Shown: piece by piece, positions 26,574 to 36,594 of the stretch | Layout of the letters: every line of letters starts with the position of its first letter | How positions within the stretch are numbered: position 1 is the stretch's first letter | Source: Gammaproteobacteria bacterium | Lineage (GTDB): Bacteria; Pseudomonadota; Gammaproteobacteria; Pseudomonadales; Pseudomonadaceae | Direction: 5' to 3' | Length of the DNA: 64,000 bases | Assembly (NCBI GenBank): GCA_012728315.1 | Contig: JAAYFI010000027.1 | Location: 1-64,000 of the forward strand | Program-made: the position numbers and the translations under genes | The notes under the pieces: generated by a model | Database searches by the model: none | What the model saw: only the letters and a program-made list of their open reading frames with translations | What the model was told of the DNA's origin: nothing

Positions 26574-27029
26574 TCAATCTGCAAACAAAGTGCAGGCCAT
26601 GACCAATGCATCTTCATGGCCATCTATGGTCGGGTAATAATTACGACGACGGCCAATTTCATTAAAACCATAGCGCTCATACAAACGGTAAGCTGGGCTG
26701 TTGGATGCGCGCACCTCTAAAAAACACTCAACACAACCACGCTCACTGGCGCGCTGCATCAAATGCTCAAGCAAGTGCAAACCTAAACCTTGGCCTTGGT
26801 GCTCAATGGCAATGGCAATATTGAGCAAGTGGGCTTCATCTAGCACCTGGCTAATCACACCATGCCCCACATGCTGCCCATCAACAAACATCATCCAGCA
26901 TTCATAACTCTGCAGCGCATCAATATACAGCTGCAGTGACCACGGATGAGTAAAAGCTTTTTGCTCTAAAGCGACAACATCAGCCAAATCGTCAGGCTGC
27001 ATCAGACGCAATTCAATCTTATTCTTCAT
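26574..27029 (-). CDS. rimI: Ribosomal protein S18-alanine N-acetyltransferase
   Basis: This 151-residue GNAT acetyltransferase modifies the N-terminal alanine of ribosomal protein S18. The acetyl-CoA loop EHQGQGLGLHLLEHL is near residues 76-90, and the C-terminal NSPAYRLYERYGFNEIGRR motif is characteristic of RimI. Its start overlaps the end of the holD-like gene by 11 bases. The holD-rimI order is shared with E. coli, which supports both assignments. Confidence 0.94.
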   Translation of the reverse strand: MKNKIELRLMQPDDLADVVALEQKAFTHPWSLQLYIDALQSYECWMMFVDGQHVGHGVISQVLDEAHLLNIAIAIEHQGQGLGLHLLEHLMQRASERGCVECFLEVRASNSPAYRLYERYGFNEIGRRRNYYPTIDGHEDALVMACTLFAD

Positions 27030-27912
27030 GATCGAGCTGCCAAAGGGTGCGTATTGCGCACATACTGCGCCAAATATCTCGCTTTAATAAGGGTTGTTCC
27101 AAAATACTTTCCAAGCTCGGTAAGCTCCACAGCTGTACGCCCTCAGCAAAGGCTTGCAGGCTATATAACGGCGTCTCATCAGCAGCGTTAGCGAAACGTA
27201 CCGCTTGACTCCCCAGCAGCCACACACAGGCCGCTGGATCGCTCTGCAACTCAACACTTAATAAATCCCGCACGCAAGCGCGCGCTGCGGCTGCATTTTG
27301 CTCATGCACTAACTGACCGGAATGCAGCATCGGCCAAGTAATAGGAATGCCCTGGCGCGTAAAACTCGGCTGATCGCTCAAGCCGGCAGCACGCAGCATA
27401 TCTTTAAGCAATTGGTAGTCAGGGTCGCGACTTTGAAAAGGCTCGCCTGTAGGCAAGTCTGCTAAAACCAAACAGTTACCAGCCCGCAATAACTGTAAGG
27501 CAAAACGTGGAATAGGCTCAGCTAAGCGCGCAGGCAACTCTACAGCAACTGCTGGCTCCTCTAGCGCAGGCGCGTCTATCGGCGGTGTTGCTGTTGGCGC
27601 AGCCACAGGTTTTGTGGCGCTCTGCAAAGATGCCAACTTATCGCGCACAGACACATAAGCGTCAGAGCGCGGGCGAGCACTGGGCTCGGTGTTCGCAGGG
27701 CTGGATGCGACGACTGAAGCGCTAGACTGAGCTACAGCTTCAGTCGACTCAAGCGTGACCTGCTCTGCCGCGTGCCACTGCAATAAATACTCGCGAGATG
27801 GCGCAGCATTTAGCAGCTGCTCACGCGGCAGCCATACATCCACGTGCATCGCCTGCAACATGGCTTGACGACGCACCTCTTGAGCATGGATTACAGCACT
27901 TTCACTAGTCAC
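27019..27912 (-). CDS. holD: DNA polymerase III psi subunit (HolD-like, long pseudomonad form)
   Basis: This 297-residue protein has three parts. The N-terminal segment [14 protein letters not shown] resembles the chi-contact peptide of psi. An Ala/Ser/Pro-rich linker spans about 55-130. A C-terminal domain (about 140-297) shows [18 protein letters not shown] and [20 protein letters not shown], which align by eye with the core and last helix of E. coli HolD. Pseudomonad psi is known to be longer and poorly conserved. Its position directly before rimI, as in E. coli, supports the call. The start is GTG, overlapping the leuA stop (GTGA). Confidence 0.75.
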   Translation of the reverse strand: MTSESAVIHAQEVRRQAMLQAMHVDVWLPREQLLNAAPSREYLLQWHAAEQVTLESTEAVAQSSASVVASSPANTEPSARPRSDAYVSVRDKLASLQSATKPVAAPTATPPIDAPALEEPAVAVELPARLAEPIPRFALQLLRAGNCLVLADLPTGEPFQSRDPDYQLLKDMLRAAGLSDQPSFTRQGIPITWPMLHSGQLVHEQNAAAARACVRDLLSVELQSDPAACVWLLGSQAVRFANAADETPLYSLQAFAEGVQLWSLPSLESILEQPLLKRDIWRSMCAIRTLWQLDHEE

Positions 27913-29459
27913 ACACCATCCACCTGCGGGTGCGCTTTGTCAGTGCTTTGCTGCATCAAGTTCAGCGCATTGAGATACGCTTTTACGGAAGCAATCACAA
28001 TATCTGTGTCCGCACCGTTACCGTTCACAATACGACCGGCACGCTCCAAGCGCACAGTGACCTCACCTTGTGAATCCGTACCTTGGGTGATGGCATTAAC
28101 TGAATACAGCTGCAAAGTTGCACCTGATTGAGCCACTTTTTCAATCGCTTTAAAGGCCGCATCCACAGGACCAGAGCCTTGATCATCGGACGCGACTTCT
28201 TCGCCATTGATACTGAGCACCAAATGCGCATGCGGTACTTCGCCGGTTTTACTGGCGACTTCTAAACTCACTAATTTATAAAACTCAGGCGCCTCTGTTG
28301 TCAGGGTTTCTGAGACTAGGGCCTGCAAGTCCTCATCAAAAATCTCGTGCTTTTTATCTGCCAAATCTTTAAAACGGGCAAAAGCAGCGTTGAGTTCTGT
28401 TTCGCTGGCTAATTCAATGCCCAGCTCTAATAAGCGGCTACGGAAAGCGCTGCGGCCTGAGTGTTTACCCATAACCATTTTATTGGCATGCCAGCCGACA
28501 TCTTCTGCGGCCATAATTTCATAGGTTTCGCGGTGCTTAAGCACGCCATCTTGGTGAATTCCCGACTCGTGGGCAAAGGCGTTAGCACCAACAATGGCTT
28601 TGTTGGGCTGCACAGGGAAACCAGTGATACCTGAGACCATGCGCGAGACGCTGAGGATATGCGGCGTATCAATATTGGTGTGCACGCCTAATAAGTCATG
28701 ACGGGTTTTGATCGCCATGACGATTTCTTCCAGCGCAGCATTACCGGCACGTTCACCCAGACCGTTAATCGTACACTCAACCTGACGTGCGCCAGCCACA
28801 ACAGCCGCCAAAGAGTTGGCCACGGCCAAACCTAAGTCGTTGTGACAATGCACAGAGAAAATCGCTTTATCAGCGTTGGGCACGCGATTGATCAGCTGAC
28901 TGATCAGATTGGCATACTCATGGGGAATCGCATAACCGACCGTATCAGGGATATTAATGGTACGCGCACCGGCATCAATCGCGGCCTCTACAATGCGGCA
29001 AAGGAAATCAATGTCCGAGCGACCAGCATCTTCACAGGAAAACTCAACATCAGCGCACAGGTTGCGGGCTTTTTTAATTGCCCGCACCGCTTGCTCGACC
29101 ACTTGATCAGGTTGCATGCGCAATTTGTGCTGCATATGAATCGGACTGGTGGCAATAAAGGTGTGGATACGGCCAGAGTTCGCACCGGCTAAAGCTTCAG
29201 CGGCACGCTCAATATCACCATCCAAAGCGCGCGACAAGCTACAAATGGTGCTGTCTTTAATGGTATCGGCAATGGTTTTTACCGCATCAAAATCGCCAGG
29301 GCTGGCAATCGCAAAACCGGCTTCAATCACATCGACACGCATGCGCTCAAGCGCTTTAGCAATGCGCAGCTTTTCTTCTTTGGTCATCGAAGCGCCGGGG
29401 CTTTGTTCACCGTCACGCAAGGTGGTATCAAAAATAATAACGCGATCGCTGCTACTCAT
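27909..29459 (-). CDS. leuA: 2-isopropylmalate synthase
   Basis: This 516-residue enzyme condenses acetyl-CoA with 2-ketoisovalerate in the first committed step of leucine synthesis. The HMGL-like TIM barrel opens with [17 protein letters not shown] and includes the metal ligands in [15 protein letters not shown]. The C-terminal leucine-binding LeuA dimer domain (about 390-505) is present, so feedback inhibition is expected. The start at 29459 ([10 protein letters not shown]) has the AGGAGAAGACA ribosome site. holD overlaps its stop, giving an unusual leuA-holD-rimI run. Confidence 0.96.
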   Translation of the reverse strand: MSSSDRVIIFDTTLRDGEQSPGASMTKEEKLRIAKALERMRVDVIEAGFAIASPGDFDAVKTIADTIKDSTICSLSRALDGDIERAAEALAGANSGRIHTFIATSPIHMQHKLRMQPDQVVEQAVRAIKKARNLCADVEFSCEDAGRSDIDFLCRIVEAAIDAGARTINIPDTVGYAIPHEYANLISQLINRVPNADKAIFSVHCHNDLGLAVANSLAAVVAGARQVECTINGLGERAGNAALEEIVMAIKTRHDLLGVHTNIDTPHILSVSRMVSGITGFPVQPNKAIVGANAFAHESGIHQDGVLKHRETYEIMAAEDVGWHANKMVMGKHSGRSAFRSRLLELGIELASETELNAAFARFKDLADKKHEIFDEDLQALVSETLTTEAPEFYKLVSLEVASKTGEVPHAHLVLSINGEEVASDDQGSGPVDAAFKAIEKVAQSGATLQLYSVNAITQGTDSQGEVTVRLERAGRIVNGNGADTDIVIASVKAYLNALNLMQQSTDKAHPQVDGV

Positions 29460-29570
29460 TGTCTTCTCCTGAAGGCTGCTGCACATTTACGCGCAGTAAA
29501 ATCTCGAGTCCTGTGCGCTGTTTTCTAGTCACACAGACATTTTATAAAATTCATGGGTCACAGATTAATA

Positions 29571-29585
29571 CTGAGCACTGCTCAG
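29571..29585. promoter_or_regulatory. Dyad in the leuA upstream region
   Basis: CTGAGCA-C-TGCTCAG is a near-perfect 15-base palindrome about 110 bases upstream of leuA, in the 193-base gap between leuA and the end of waaA. It could be an operator or part of an RNA hairpin. No known motif is recognised. Confidence 0.3.
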
Positions 29586-29652
29586 GTCTAGCTGCAATTT
29601 GTAGTACCACGCTAAGCCCGCAGACAACACGCCTCAACACCGCGCAGCAGGC

Positions 29653-30930
29653 TTATTTATCTGCCATTAACTGCGCTTGAAGAATATCCAAGAGTCGCTG
29701 CAATGCGCCTTGGTTACGCTGCAAGACCTGTTGCGCTGCACGACACATCGCCTCTGCCTGCGTGTGACTGGTCCATAAGCGCGCCACTGCTTGCGCCAGC
29801 TCTGAGCTATCAGCCACTGTTTGCAAGCCACCTGCTGCGAGCAATTGCTCGGCAATCTCTAAAAAATTGAAATAGTGCGGGCCGGTGAGGGTTGGTTTAG
29901 CTAAAGCAACCGGCTCCAGCATATTGTGTCCGCCATGTTTAATTAAGCTGCCACCCACCAGAGCGACATCGGCCAGCGCATAGAGAAACATCAACTCGCC
30001 CATGGTGTCCCCGAGCAAGACCTGCTGCTCAGCCGTCACTAAAGCCTGGGTCGAACGACGCTGCACGCGCATGCCCTGCTCGATGCATAAGGCATAAACA
30101 GACTCAAAACGCTCAGGATGGCGTGGCACTAGAATCAATAAGGCTTTAGGAAACAGCCTGAGTAATTGCTGATGCGCAGCTAAAATTATTGCATCTTCAC
30201 CCTCATGGGTACTGGCAGCAATCCATATTGGGCGCTGCTTGGCGTGCCATTGCTCACGCAGTGCTTGCGCCTGCTCGGGCAACCCCTCAGCAACTTGCAG
30301 GTCATATTTAATCGAGCCGGTGACCATAACCCTCTCTGCGCGCGCCCCCAGCTCAATAAAACGCTGAGCTTCAATTTCACTCTGCACGGCAAGCGCACTG
30401 ATTTGCTTAAGCATCGGTGCGACTAGTTTGGGAAAGCGCGCATAACCGCGCGCCGAGCGCTCAGATAAGCGCCCATTGGCTAACACCACTGGAATATTTA
30501 AACGCGCACACTGGTTAATATGATTGGGCCACAGCTCGGTTTCCATCACGATGGCTAAACGCGGCTGTAAACGCTGCAAAAACCGTTTCGAGGCCAGCGG
30601 TAAATCGTAAGGCAAATAACAATGCTGTACGCTATCGCCAAATAGACTTTGAATGCGCTCAGAGCCAGTCGGCGTCATGCAGGTCACAGTAATGGGTAAA
30701 CCTGGATACTGTTGCTGTAGCGCTTTAACCACTGGCGCAGCAGCAATACTTTCACCGACTGATACCGCATGCAGCCAAATACCACCCGGCTTAAACTCAG
30801 GTAAGGTTAAGGCAAAACGCTCGCCAATGCGCTTAGCATAGGCCGGAGCTTTTCTCGAACGCAGCCACAAGCGCACGGCAATCACCGGCACAGCAAGATA
30901 CAACAGCAAGGTATATAGAGTTCTATTCAT
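29653..30930 (-). CDS. waaA: 3-deoxy-D-manno-octulosonic acid (Kdo) transferase
   Basis: This 425-residue inner-membrane GT-B glycosyltransferase attaches Kdo to lipid A precursor. An N-terminal membrane anchor (MNRTLYTLLLYLAVPVIAV) is followed by GGIWLHAVSVGESIAAAPVV, with the catalytic Glu of the GES motif, then METELWPNHI and the donor-site region GGSLIKHGGHNMLEP. The start at 30930 matches the membrane anchor. The 19 upstream codons look non-coding. It diverges from the oxidoreductase pair. Confidence 0.95.
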   Translation of the reverse strand: MNRTLYTLLLYLAVPVIAVRLWLRSRKAPAYAKRIGERFALTLPEFKPGGIWLHAVSVGESIAAAPVVKALQQQYPGLPITVTCMTPTGSERIQSLFGDSVQHCYLPYDLPLASKRFLQRLQPRLAIVMETELWPNHINQCARLNIPVVLANGRLSERSARGYARFPKLVAPMLKQISALAVQSEIEAQRFIELGARAERVMVTGSIKYDLQVAEGLPEQAQALREQWHAKQRPIWIAASTHEGEDAIILAAHQQLLRLFPKALLILVPRHPERFESVYALCIEQGMRVQRRSTQALVTAEQQVLLGDTMGELMFLYALADVALVGGSLIKHGGHNMLEPVALAKPTLTGPHYFNFLEIAEQLLAAGGLQTVADSSELAQAVARLWTSHTQAEAMCRAAQQVLQRNQGALQRLLDILQAQLMADK

Positions 30931-31009
30931 AGCAGCAAAGTTTAGCAAAGGCGCAGCGATAATACTGCGCTCGGTTATACTGCTCACTTATTTTTTGCGA
31001 GAGGCGCTT

Positions 31010-32194
31010 ATGTCACTCACCTTAAACACCGATATTGCTATTATTGGCGGCGGCATCGCTGGGCTTTGGCTCAACGCACAATTGCGCCAACGCGGTTTTA
31101 ATACCCTCTTAATTGAACAAAACACCTTAGGCGGCGGGCAGACTGTAAAGTCGCAAGGCATCATTCATGGTGGCGCTAAATACGCGCTACATGGTGCATT
31201 AACCGGCTCCTCAGAAGCCATTGCCGATATGCCGGAGCGCTGGCGCAAAGCGCTACTAGGGGAAGGCGAACTGGATTTGCGCGGTGTGCGCTTATTATCT
31301 GACGCGCACTACCTGTGGTCGCCAGGCTCGATTGCCGGCAATCTGACCAGTTTTTTTGCCAGCAAAGCGATGCGCGGCCGGGTTGATCAAGTGAAAGGTC
31401 AACAACTACCCGCAGCCTTGCAGCATAAAGATTTTAAAGGCCGCGTCTATCGCTTGGCTGAATTGGTGCTGGATGTGCCAAGTCTGGTGCAGCGTTTAGC
31501 TGAGTTGGCCGGCGATAGCCTCTTGCATGCGCAAACAATCACGCCACGCTACGACAATCAACAGCTCGTTGGCGTGCAAGCCGATCACTACAGCATCAAC
31601 GCACAGCGCGTCGTGTTTTGTGCCGGCGGTGGTACTGCCGCGCTACTGCAAGCCTTTGCCCTAACCAAACCTGAACAACAACTGCGCCCACTGCATATGG
31701 TCATGGCCAAAGGCCCTGCTTTATTGCCATTGTATGCACACTGTTTAGGTGGCGGCAGCAAACCTCGGATTACCGTCACCACCCACCCTGCCAGTGACGG
31801 TCAATGGGTCTGGTACTTAGGTGGTAATTTGGCGGAGGCTGAAGGTGTGGCGCGCTCAGAGCAAGAGCAAATTCAAGCTGCACAAGCTGAAGTCGCACAA
31901 CTGCTGCCTTGGGTGGCACAAGAGCAAACGCAATGGGCCACCTTACGCGTTGATCGTGCTGAGCCAGTGCAGTCTGGCTTGGTGCGGCCTGATAATGCCT
32001 TTGTCACTGAACAAGGTGCTCTGCTGGTAGGCTGGCCAACCAAGCTGGCTTTAGCACCTGATTTTAGCGACCGCATCCTGAAAATATTAGAGCGCGATGC
32101 TATTCAGCCCTGCGCAACACAACGCTACCCTGATTTACCACGCCCAGCAGTAGCACAACCGGTTTGGGAGACTCTCTTTAATGACCCTGCATGA
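31010..32194 (+). CDS. FAD-dependent oxidoreductase (DAO family)
   Basis: This 394-residue protein has an N-terminal dinucleotide-binding motif DIAIIGGGIAGLWLNAQL and the GGGQTVKSQGIIHGGAKYAL segment of glycerol-3-phosphate-dehydrogenase-like flavoproteins. A second FAD contact is in RVVFCAGGGTAAL. The substrate is unknown. The aldo/keto reductase gene begins inside its last codons (14-base overlap), so they are surely co-expressed. The same pair lies between waaA and hldE regions in P. aeruginosa. The start at 31010 has GAGAGGCGCTT upstream. Confidence 0.82.
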   Translation: MSLTLNTDIAIIGGGIAGLWLNAQLRQRGFNTLLIEQNTLGGGQTVKSQGIIHGGAKYALHGALTGSSEAIADMPERWRKALLGEGELDLRGVRLLSDAHYLWSPGSIAGNLTSFFASKAMRGRVDQVKGQQLPAALQHKDFKGRVYRLAELVLDVPSLVQRLAELAGDSLLHAQTITPRYDNQQLVGVQADHYSINAQRVVFCAGGGTAALLQAFALTKPEQQLRPLHMVMAKGPALLPLYAHCLGGGSKPRITVTTHPASDGQWVWYLGGNLAEAEGVARSEQEQIQAAQAEVAQLLPWVAQEQTQWATLRVDRAEPVQSGLVRPDNAFVTEQGALLVGWPTKLALAPDFSDRILKILERDAIQPCATQRYPDLPRPAVAQPVWETLFNDPA

Positions 32195-32987
32195 TTTTCA
32201 TCGCCCACTTGGTACTACAGGCTTTACGGTTTCACCTTTAGGTCTTGGCACTGTCAAACTCGGACGCGACCAAGGCGTAAAATACCCCAACGGTTTTACC
32301 ATCCCTGATGACCAACAGGCTTTAGCATTAATCAACCAGGCGCGCGAGCTGGGTATTAACTTACTCGATACCGCCCCCGCTTATGGCATTAGCGAAGAGC
32401 GTCTGGGCTATTTGCTGCAAGGTCAGCGCGAACATTGGGTGATTGTTAGCAAAGTCGGTGAAGAATTTGTTGACGGTGAATCTACTTTTGACTTTTCTGC
32501 AGCACACACCCGTTTTTCTGTGGATCGTAGCCTTAAGCGTCTGCGCACCGATCATATTGAGCTGGTGTTAGTGCACTCCAATGGTGACGATGTCGCTATT
32601 TTGCAGCACCAAGAGGTCTACGAAACCCTCGCTGCACTCAAACAAGAAGGAAAAATCGGTGCTTTTGGATTTTCTGGCAAGACTGCAGAAGGTGGCATCC
32701 TTGCTCTTGAGCAAGGCGATTGCGCAATGGTGACTTACAATTTAAATGAGCGCGATGAATTACCCGTGCTCGATTATGCTGCACAGCACAACAAAGGCAT
32801 TCTAATTAAGAAAGCTTTAGCCAGCGGACATATTTGCTTAGCAGCCGGCATTGACCCTGTGCAGGCCAGCTTTTCTATGATTTTCCAACACCCTGCCAGC
32901 GCCAGCGCGATTGTCGGCACGATCAACCCCAAACACCTACAAGCCAACGCGGAATGTGTAGCACAGATACTCGCTGCCAAGGGTTAA
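32181..32987 (+). CDS. Aldo/keto reductase
   Basis: This 268-residue TIM-barrel reductase has the N-terminal LGTTGFTVSPLGLGTVKLGR motif. The active-site Asp/Tyr region is LLDTAPAYGISEERLG, and the lysine is in VIVSKVGEE. It is shorter than typical 310-330-residue members, and the C-terminal cofactor segment (ASASAIVGTINPKHL) is compact. The substrate is not known. It is coupled by overlap to the upstream FAD oxidoreductase, suggesting successive redox steps on one metabolite. Confidence 0.85.
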   Translation: MTLHDFHRPLGTTGFTVSPLGLGTVKLGRDQGVKYPNGFTIPDDQQALALINQARELGINLLDTAPAYGISEERLGYLLQGQREHWVIVSKVGEEFVDGESTFDFSAAHTRFSVDRSLKRLRTDHIELVLVHSNGDDVAILQHQEVYETLAALKQEGKIGAFGFSGKTAEGGILALEQGDCAMVTYNLNERDELPVLDYAAQHNKGILIKKALASGHICLAAGIDPVQASFSMIFQHPASASAIVGTINPKHLQANAECVAQILAAKG

Positions 32988-32995
32988 AACTAAAT

Positions 32996-33030
32996 ACGCT
33001 GCGCTAACCCAAAACCGTTAAACGCAGCGT
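32996..33030. terminator. Terminator between aldo/keto reductase gene and hldE
   Basis: Arms ACGCTGCG and CGCAGCGT (8 bases, 19-base loop) are followed on the plus strand by CTATTTTCTT. It lies in a 51-base convergent gap and could serve both genes. Confidence 0.5.
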
Positions 33031-33038
33031 CTATTTTC

Positions 33039-34460
33039 TTATTTACTACGAATTTTCTCCACAATTGCTGTGGTTGAACTGTTTTCCACTAAACCCAATA
33101 CCCGCACTTCACCGCCGTAGGCGTAAACCAAGTCAGCACCGACCACCTGATCGACACCATAATCACCGCCTTTAACCAAAATATCGGGCTTAAGTAATGT
33201 AATTAAGCGCTCTGGCGTATCTTCGCTAAAGCTCACAACCCAGTCCACCGCGCCTAAACCAGCCAATACGGCCATACGCCGATCGACTGAGTTAATGGGT
33301 CGCCCCGGGCCTTTCAGACGCGTCACAGACGCATCACCATTAACCGCTACAATTAAACGATCACCTTGCTCACGGGCTTGCTCCAAGTAGCTGACATGCC
33401 CTGCATGCAAAATATCAAAACAGCCATTGGTAAACACCACACGCTCGCCTTGTGCTCGCGCATCTTCAACCGCAGCCTGCAACTGCTGCAAACTCAAAAC
33501 ACCACGTTCTGCGCCATCTTCGCGCTGCAAGGCACGACGCAATTCAGGCGCACTGATGGTGGCGGTACCCAGCTTACCCACCACAATCCCAGCCGCTAAA
33601 TTCGCTAAGGTCATCGCCTGCGGTAAGCTTTCTCCTGCCGCTAACGCTGCTGCCAGAGTAGAAATAACAGTATCGCCAGCGCCCGTCACATCAAAAACCT
33701 CACGAGCACGAGCAGGCAAATGCAAAGCCGGTACGCCTTTACGCAATAGCGTCATACCCTGTTCACCACGGGTAATCAGCAATGCCTCCAACTCCAGCTC
33801 TTGCAGCATAGTAGCGCCACGCTGCATCAACTGCGCTTCATCGGCACAATGCCCCACCACAGCTTCAAACTCAGCAAGGTTGGGCGTTAATAAGGTGGCA
33901 CCACGGTAAATGGAAAAGTCTGTTCCCTTAGGGTCAGCCAGCACAGCCACACCACGCTGCTTGGCCGCCTGCAATAACTGTTGATGATTACGTAAAGTGC
34001 CTTTGCCATAATCCGACAAAATCATCACTTTAACGCTATCCAGCACCCGCTCGACCTCAGCCAATAAGGCCTCAGTATCGGTATTAAAACTGTCCTCAAA
34101 GTCCATGCGCAATAACTGTTGCTGACGACTCATCGCCCGCAGCTTAACAATGGTCGGCTGGCCAACAATGCGTTGAAAATGTGTCTGTACACCCACCGAG
34201 TGCAACTGTTCAGTTAAGGCATCAGCCGCTTCATCCGCTCCAGTCACACCGATCAAGCGCACCGGTGCACCTAAAGCGGCAATGTTTAAAGCCACGTTAG
34301 CCGCGCCACCGGGACGATCTTCGGTACGGGTTACTTTGACCACTGGCACCGGTGCTTCTGGTGAGATACGTGTGGTGCTGCCGTACCAGTAACGATCCAA
34401 CATAACATCACCCACGACCAAAACTGGGGCGTGAGCAAAGGGTGGCAATGGTGACTTCAT
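33039..34460 (-). CDS. hldE: Bifunctional heptose-7-phosphate kinase / heptose-1-phosphate adenylyltransferase
   Basis: This 473-residue fusion makes ADP-heptose for the LPS core. The N-terminal ribokinase-type kinase (about residues 1-320) starts [15 protein letters not shown] and has the anion-hole motif [14 protein letters not shown]. The C-terminal cytidylyltransferase-fold domain (about 340-473) has [18 protein letters not shown]. The start at 34460 suits family alignments. The frame runs ten codons further with no better signal. It acts upstream of the heptosyltransferases, as waaA does for Kdo. Confidence 0.96.
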   Translation of the reverse strand: MKSPLPPFAHAPVLVVGDVMLDRYWYGSTTRISPEAPVPVVKVTRTEDRPGGAANVALNIAALGAPVRLIGVTGADEAADALTEQLHSVGVQTHFQRIVGQPTIVKLRAMSRQQQLLRMDFEDSFNTDTEALLAEVERVLDSVKVMILSDYGKGTLRNHQQLLQAAKQRGVAVLADPKGTDFSIYRGATLLTPNLAEFEAVVGHCADEAQLMQRGATMLQELELEALLITRGEQGMTLLRKGVPALHLPARAREVFDVTGAGDTVISTLAAALAAGESLPQAMTLANLAAGIVVGKLGTATISAPELRRALQREDGAERGVLSLQQLQAAVEDARAQGERVVFTNGCFDILHAGHVSYLEQAREQGDRLIVAVNGDASVTRLKGPGRPINSVDRRMAVLAGLGAVDWVVSFSEDTPERLITLLKPDILVKGGDYGVDQVVGADLVYAYGGEVRVLGLVENSSTTAIVEKIRSK

Positions 34461-34545
34461 AACAACTTCAACCTTAGAAAATTTTTGCAAATAATAGCAC
34501 GCCAGACTTTTTAGAGCGCCCTAAGGCATAGATTAAGCTCACAGC

Positions 34546-34569
34546 CTAGCACGGCCACAACCGTGCTAG
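34546..34569. terminator. Hairpin downstream of lrgB
   Basis: Nine-base perfect arms CTAGCACGG/CCGTGCTAG with a six-base loop lie just beyond the lrgB stop. No T-run is seen, so its efficiency as a terminator is unclear. Confidence 0.45.
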
Positions 34570-34578
34570 AGCGGCCCT

Positions 34579-35295
34579 CTAAACGATCAACGCCACCGTC
34601 AGAGGCATCAATACAGCGGTTAAAACGCCCATCATACTCATCGCCAAAGCAGCAAATGCACCGGCTTCTTCACCTTCTTGCAGTGCACGCGCAGTGCCTA
34701 CTGCGTGCGCAACAATCCCCAAAGCCATACCTTGCGCGGCGGGGTTGGTGATGCGAAAGACGCGTAAGACTTCAACGCCCAGCATCGCACCTAATACCCC
34801 AGTCAGCATAACAAATACCGCTGCCAGTGACGCTGCACCGCCAATTTCTTCGGCAACCAACATAGCAATAGGCGTCGTCACTGACTTCGGCGCCAGCGTT
34901 TTTAAAATCAGTGTTTCCGCACCAAATAGCCAAGCTAAAACCACCCCCAAGACAGTGGCAAACAGCCCACCCACAAATAAGGTGATTAAGGTGGGCCATA
35001 ACACCTGGCGCACACGACGCATATTCAAATACAAAGGTACAGCTAAAGCGACAGTTGCCGGACCTAAAATTAAAGTCAGTAGCTGTGCACCTTGTTTATA
35101 TTCAGCATAGTCAATATCCAGCGCCAGTAACGCAGCAATCACCAGCGTCATGGATACCAAAACCGGCTGCAAAATCATCCAACGGGTTTTTTCATAAGCA
35201 GCCAAGGCAATCTGATACACCCCGAGCGTTAAACCAAAAGCAAATAAGGGATGCCCTATCACCGCCTCAAGCGCTGCCTGCCAATCCAGATTCAT
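34579..35295 (-). CDS. LrgB/CidB family membrane protein
   Basis: This 238-residue polytopic inner-membrane protein has six or seven helices and the family motif PKSVTTPIAMLVAEEIGG near residue 135. LrgB/CidB proteins work with LrgA/CidA partners in murein-hydrolase export control and in transport of small organic acids such as pyruvate. Which applies here is not visible. It overlaps the lrgA-like stop by four bases. No LysR (CidR) or LytR regulator gene adjoins. Confidence 0.9.
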   Translation of the reverse strand: MNLDWQAALEAVIGHPLFAFGLTLGVYQIALAAYEKTRWMILQPVLVSMTLVIAALLALDIDYAEYKQGAQLLTLILGPATVALAVPLYLNMRRVRQVLWPTLITLFVGGLFATVLGVVLAWLFGAETLILKTLAPKSVTTPIAMLVAEEIGGAASLAAVFVMLTGVLGAMLGVEVLRVFRITNPAAQGMALGIVAHAVGTARALQEGEEAGAFAALAMSMMGVLTAVLMPLTVALIV

Positions 35296-35654
35296 AGCTC
35301 ATCCTTACTGCGTGCTTGACGATTAATCAGGGTTTGCATTAACCAACCCACAAAAACCACAGAGACCATTAGCGAAATAACGAGCGCGCCAATAATGGCC
35401 CAAAGATCCGCTGTAATATCAGCCATATGCGCCATCACGCCAACCGCAGGTGGAACCAAGAGCAATGGCAAGTAACGCAATAGGCTAGACGCAGCCTCAT
35501 TCAATGGCGGGTTGACTCTGCCGCTCACTATCAAATAAATAAACAATAACACCAGGCCAATAATTGGCCCTGGTAAAATTGGGAAAAAAAGTACGTTCAG
35601 TGCTGTTCCTGCCAGCTGGAACGCCACCAACCAACTCAACCCACGTAACAACAT
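35292..35654 (-). CDS. LrgA/CidA family holin-like protein
   Basis: This 120-residue protein has four membrane helices and the LrgA/CidA hallmark FPILPGPIIGLVLLFI early on. I prefer the start at 35654 (MLLRGLSWLVAF), as GGAGCGAAGC sits directly before it. The alternative ATG at 35666 would overlap that ribosome site. It is translationally coupled to the downstream LrgB gene. The pair is thought to form holin-like oligomers controlling wall hydrolysis or metabolite efflux. Confidence 0.88.
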   Translation of the reverse strand: MLLRGLSWLVAFQLAGTALNVLFFPILPGPIIGLVLLFIYLIVSGRVNPPLNEAASSLLRYLPLLLVPPAVGVMAHMADITADLWAIIGALVISLMVSVVFVGWLMQTLINRQARSKDEL

Positions 35655-35882
35655 GCTTCGCTCCAATAATTATTTTTTTAGGCCGCACAGTATACGAGCT
35701 TGCTTAACGCAAATGCACTTGCACCTTCTGCGTACAGTACAATCGTCGTATAGCTCATATTCAAATCGCTAGCACCTTGCTATAAACACCTCTATATAAC
35801 AAGCCTATCACTGCATCATTCACGCTAGCAGCGGCTGCCACTGAGCATAAAAAGCAGCACAGCAGGTTAAAATCTAGGCAAT

Positions 35883-35909
35883 AAAAAACCCGCATAAAGC
35901 GGGTTTTTT
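35883..35909. terminator. Intrinsic terminator of rpmBG
   Basis: Perfect 11-base arms AAAAAACCCGC/GCGGGTTTTTT have a five-base loop. The symmetric A and T tracts make it bidirectional. It lies 22 bases after the rpmG stop on the minus strand. Confidence 0.9.
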
Positions 35910-35930
35910 ATACAAAAAAGACGCAATCAA

Positions 35931-36086
35931 TTACTTGATTTTGCCTTCTTTATAAATCACATGCTTACGCACAACTGGATCATATTTTTTGATTTCCAGT
36001 TTATCCGGCGTAGTACGCTTGTTTTTATCTGTAGTGTAAAAGTGACCTGTACCAGCACTTGACACTAAACGGATTAAATCACGCAT
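35931..36086 (-). CDS. rpmG: 50S ribosomal protein L33
   Basis: This 51-residue ribosomal protein reads [20 protein letters not shown] and ends [11 protein letters not shown], the standard L33 sequence. It lacks the CxxC zinc pairs, so it is the zinc-independent paralogue type common in Proteobacteria. An AAGGAGAGC ribosome site precedes the ATG at 36086. It follows rpmB by ten bases, and a strong terminator closes the operon. Confidence 0.97.
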   Translation of the reverse strand: MRDLIRLVSSAGTGHFYTTDKNKRTTPDKLEIKKYDPVVRKHVIYKEGKIK

Positions 36087-36096
36087 GGTGCTCTCC

Positions 36097-36333
36097 TTAA
36101 ACTTTTAGGCCACGAGCACGTAGCTCAGCCAGTACTGTGTCGATTCCGCGCTTATCAATCACGCGCATGCCTTTTGCAGACAAACGTAAACGTACAAAAC
36201 GGTTTTCGGATTCAACCCAAAAACGGTGATGCTGTAAGTTTGGCAGGAAACGGCGGCGGGTTTTGTTGTTGGCGTGGGAAACTTTATTCCCTGTAACCGG
36301 ACCCTTACCGGTTACTTGACAAACTCTTGACAT
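36097..36333 (-). CDS. rpmB: 50S ribosomal protein L28
   Basis: This 78-residue protein has [20 protein letters not shown] at its start and [16 protein letters not shown] next, matching L28 exactly in length and motifs. It is the first gene of the rpmB-rpmG operon. Just upstream on the minus strand, at 36359-36375, lies a 7-base stem CAACCCA/TGGGTTG with a three-base loop, in the 5' leader. Confidence 0.97.
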   Translation of the reverse strand: MSRVCQVTGKGPVTGNKVSHANNKTRRRFLPNLQHHRFWVESENRFVRLRLSAKGMRVIDKRGIDTVLAELRARGLKV

Positions 36334-36358
36334 ATCTCAGCCCTCTAAACCACATGCT

Positions 36359-36375
36359 CAACCCAGCATGGGTTG
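36359..36375 (-). promoter_or_regulatory. Small hairpin in the rpmB leader
   Basis: CAACCCA-GCA-TGGGTTG lies 26 bases upstream of rpmB. Stem-loops in ribosomal-protein leaders often serve autoregulation, but no known L28/L33 leader motif is recognised. The rest of the 261-base gap to radC shows no gene. Confidence 0.3.
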
Positions 36376-36594
36376 GCTGCTTCAAAACGTAATTGGATTT
36401 CGTAGGTCGTTAAAAACATGATGGTTTTCATAACCTGCATATTATTACCCAGTCTGTACTAAGGAACAACAGCAACACTCAATAAAGTGCCAAAACTGGT
36501 TCTCTTAGAATCGAGCCGTGCTTTATAGCAGAAAGCCAAGACCGAATCAAGGAAACCTATATTTTTCCATAGCATTAAGTTGTCTATTCTACGC

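Noticed and set aside
35655-35880. Possible promoter with TATACT on the minus strand (35689-35694) for lrgA
   Set aside because: The -10 is good, but no -35 box stands at proper distance, so I did not list it.
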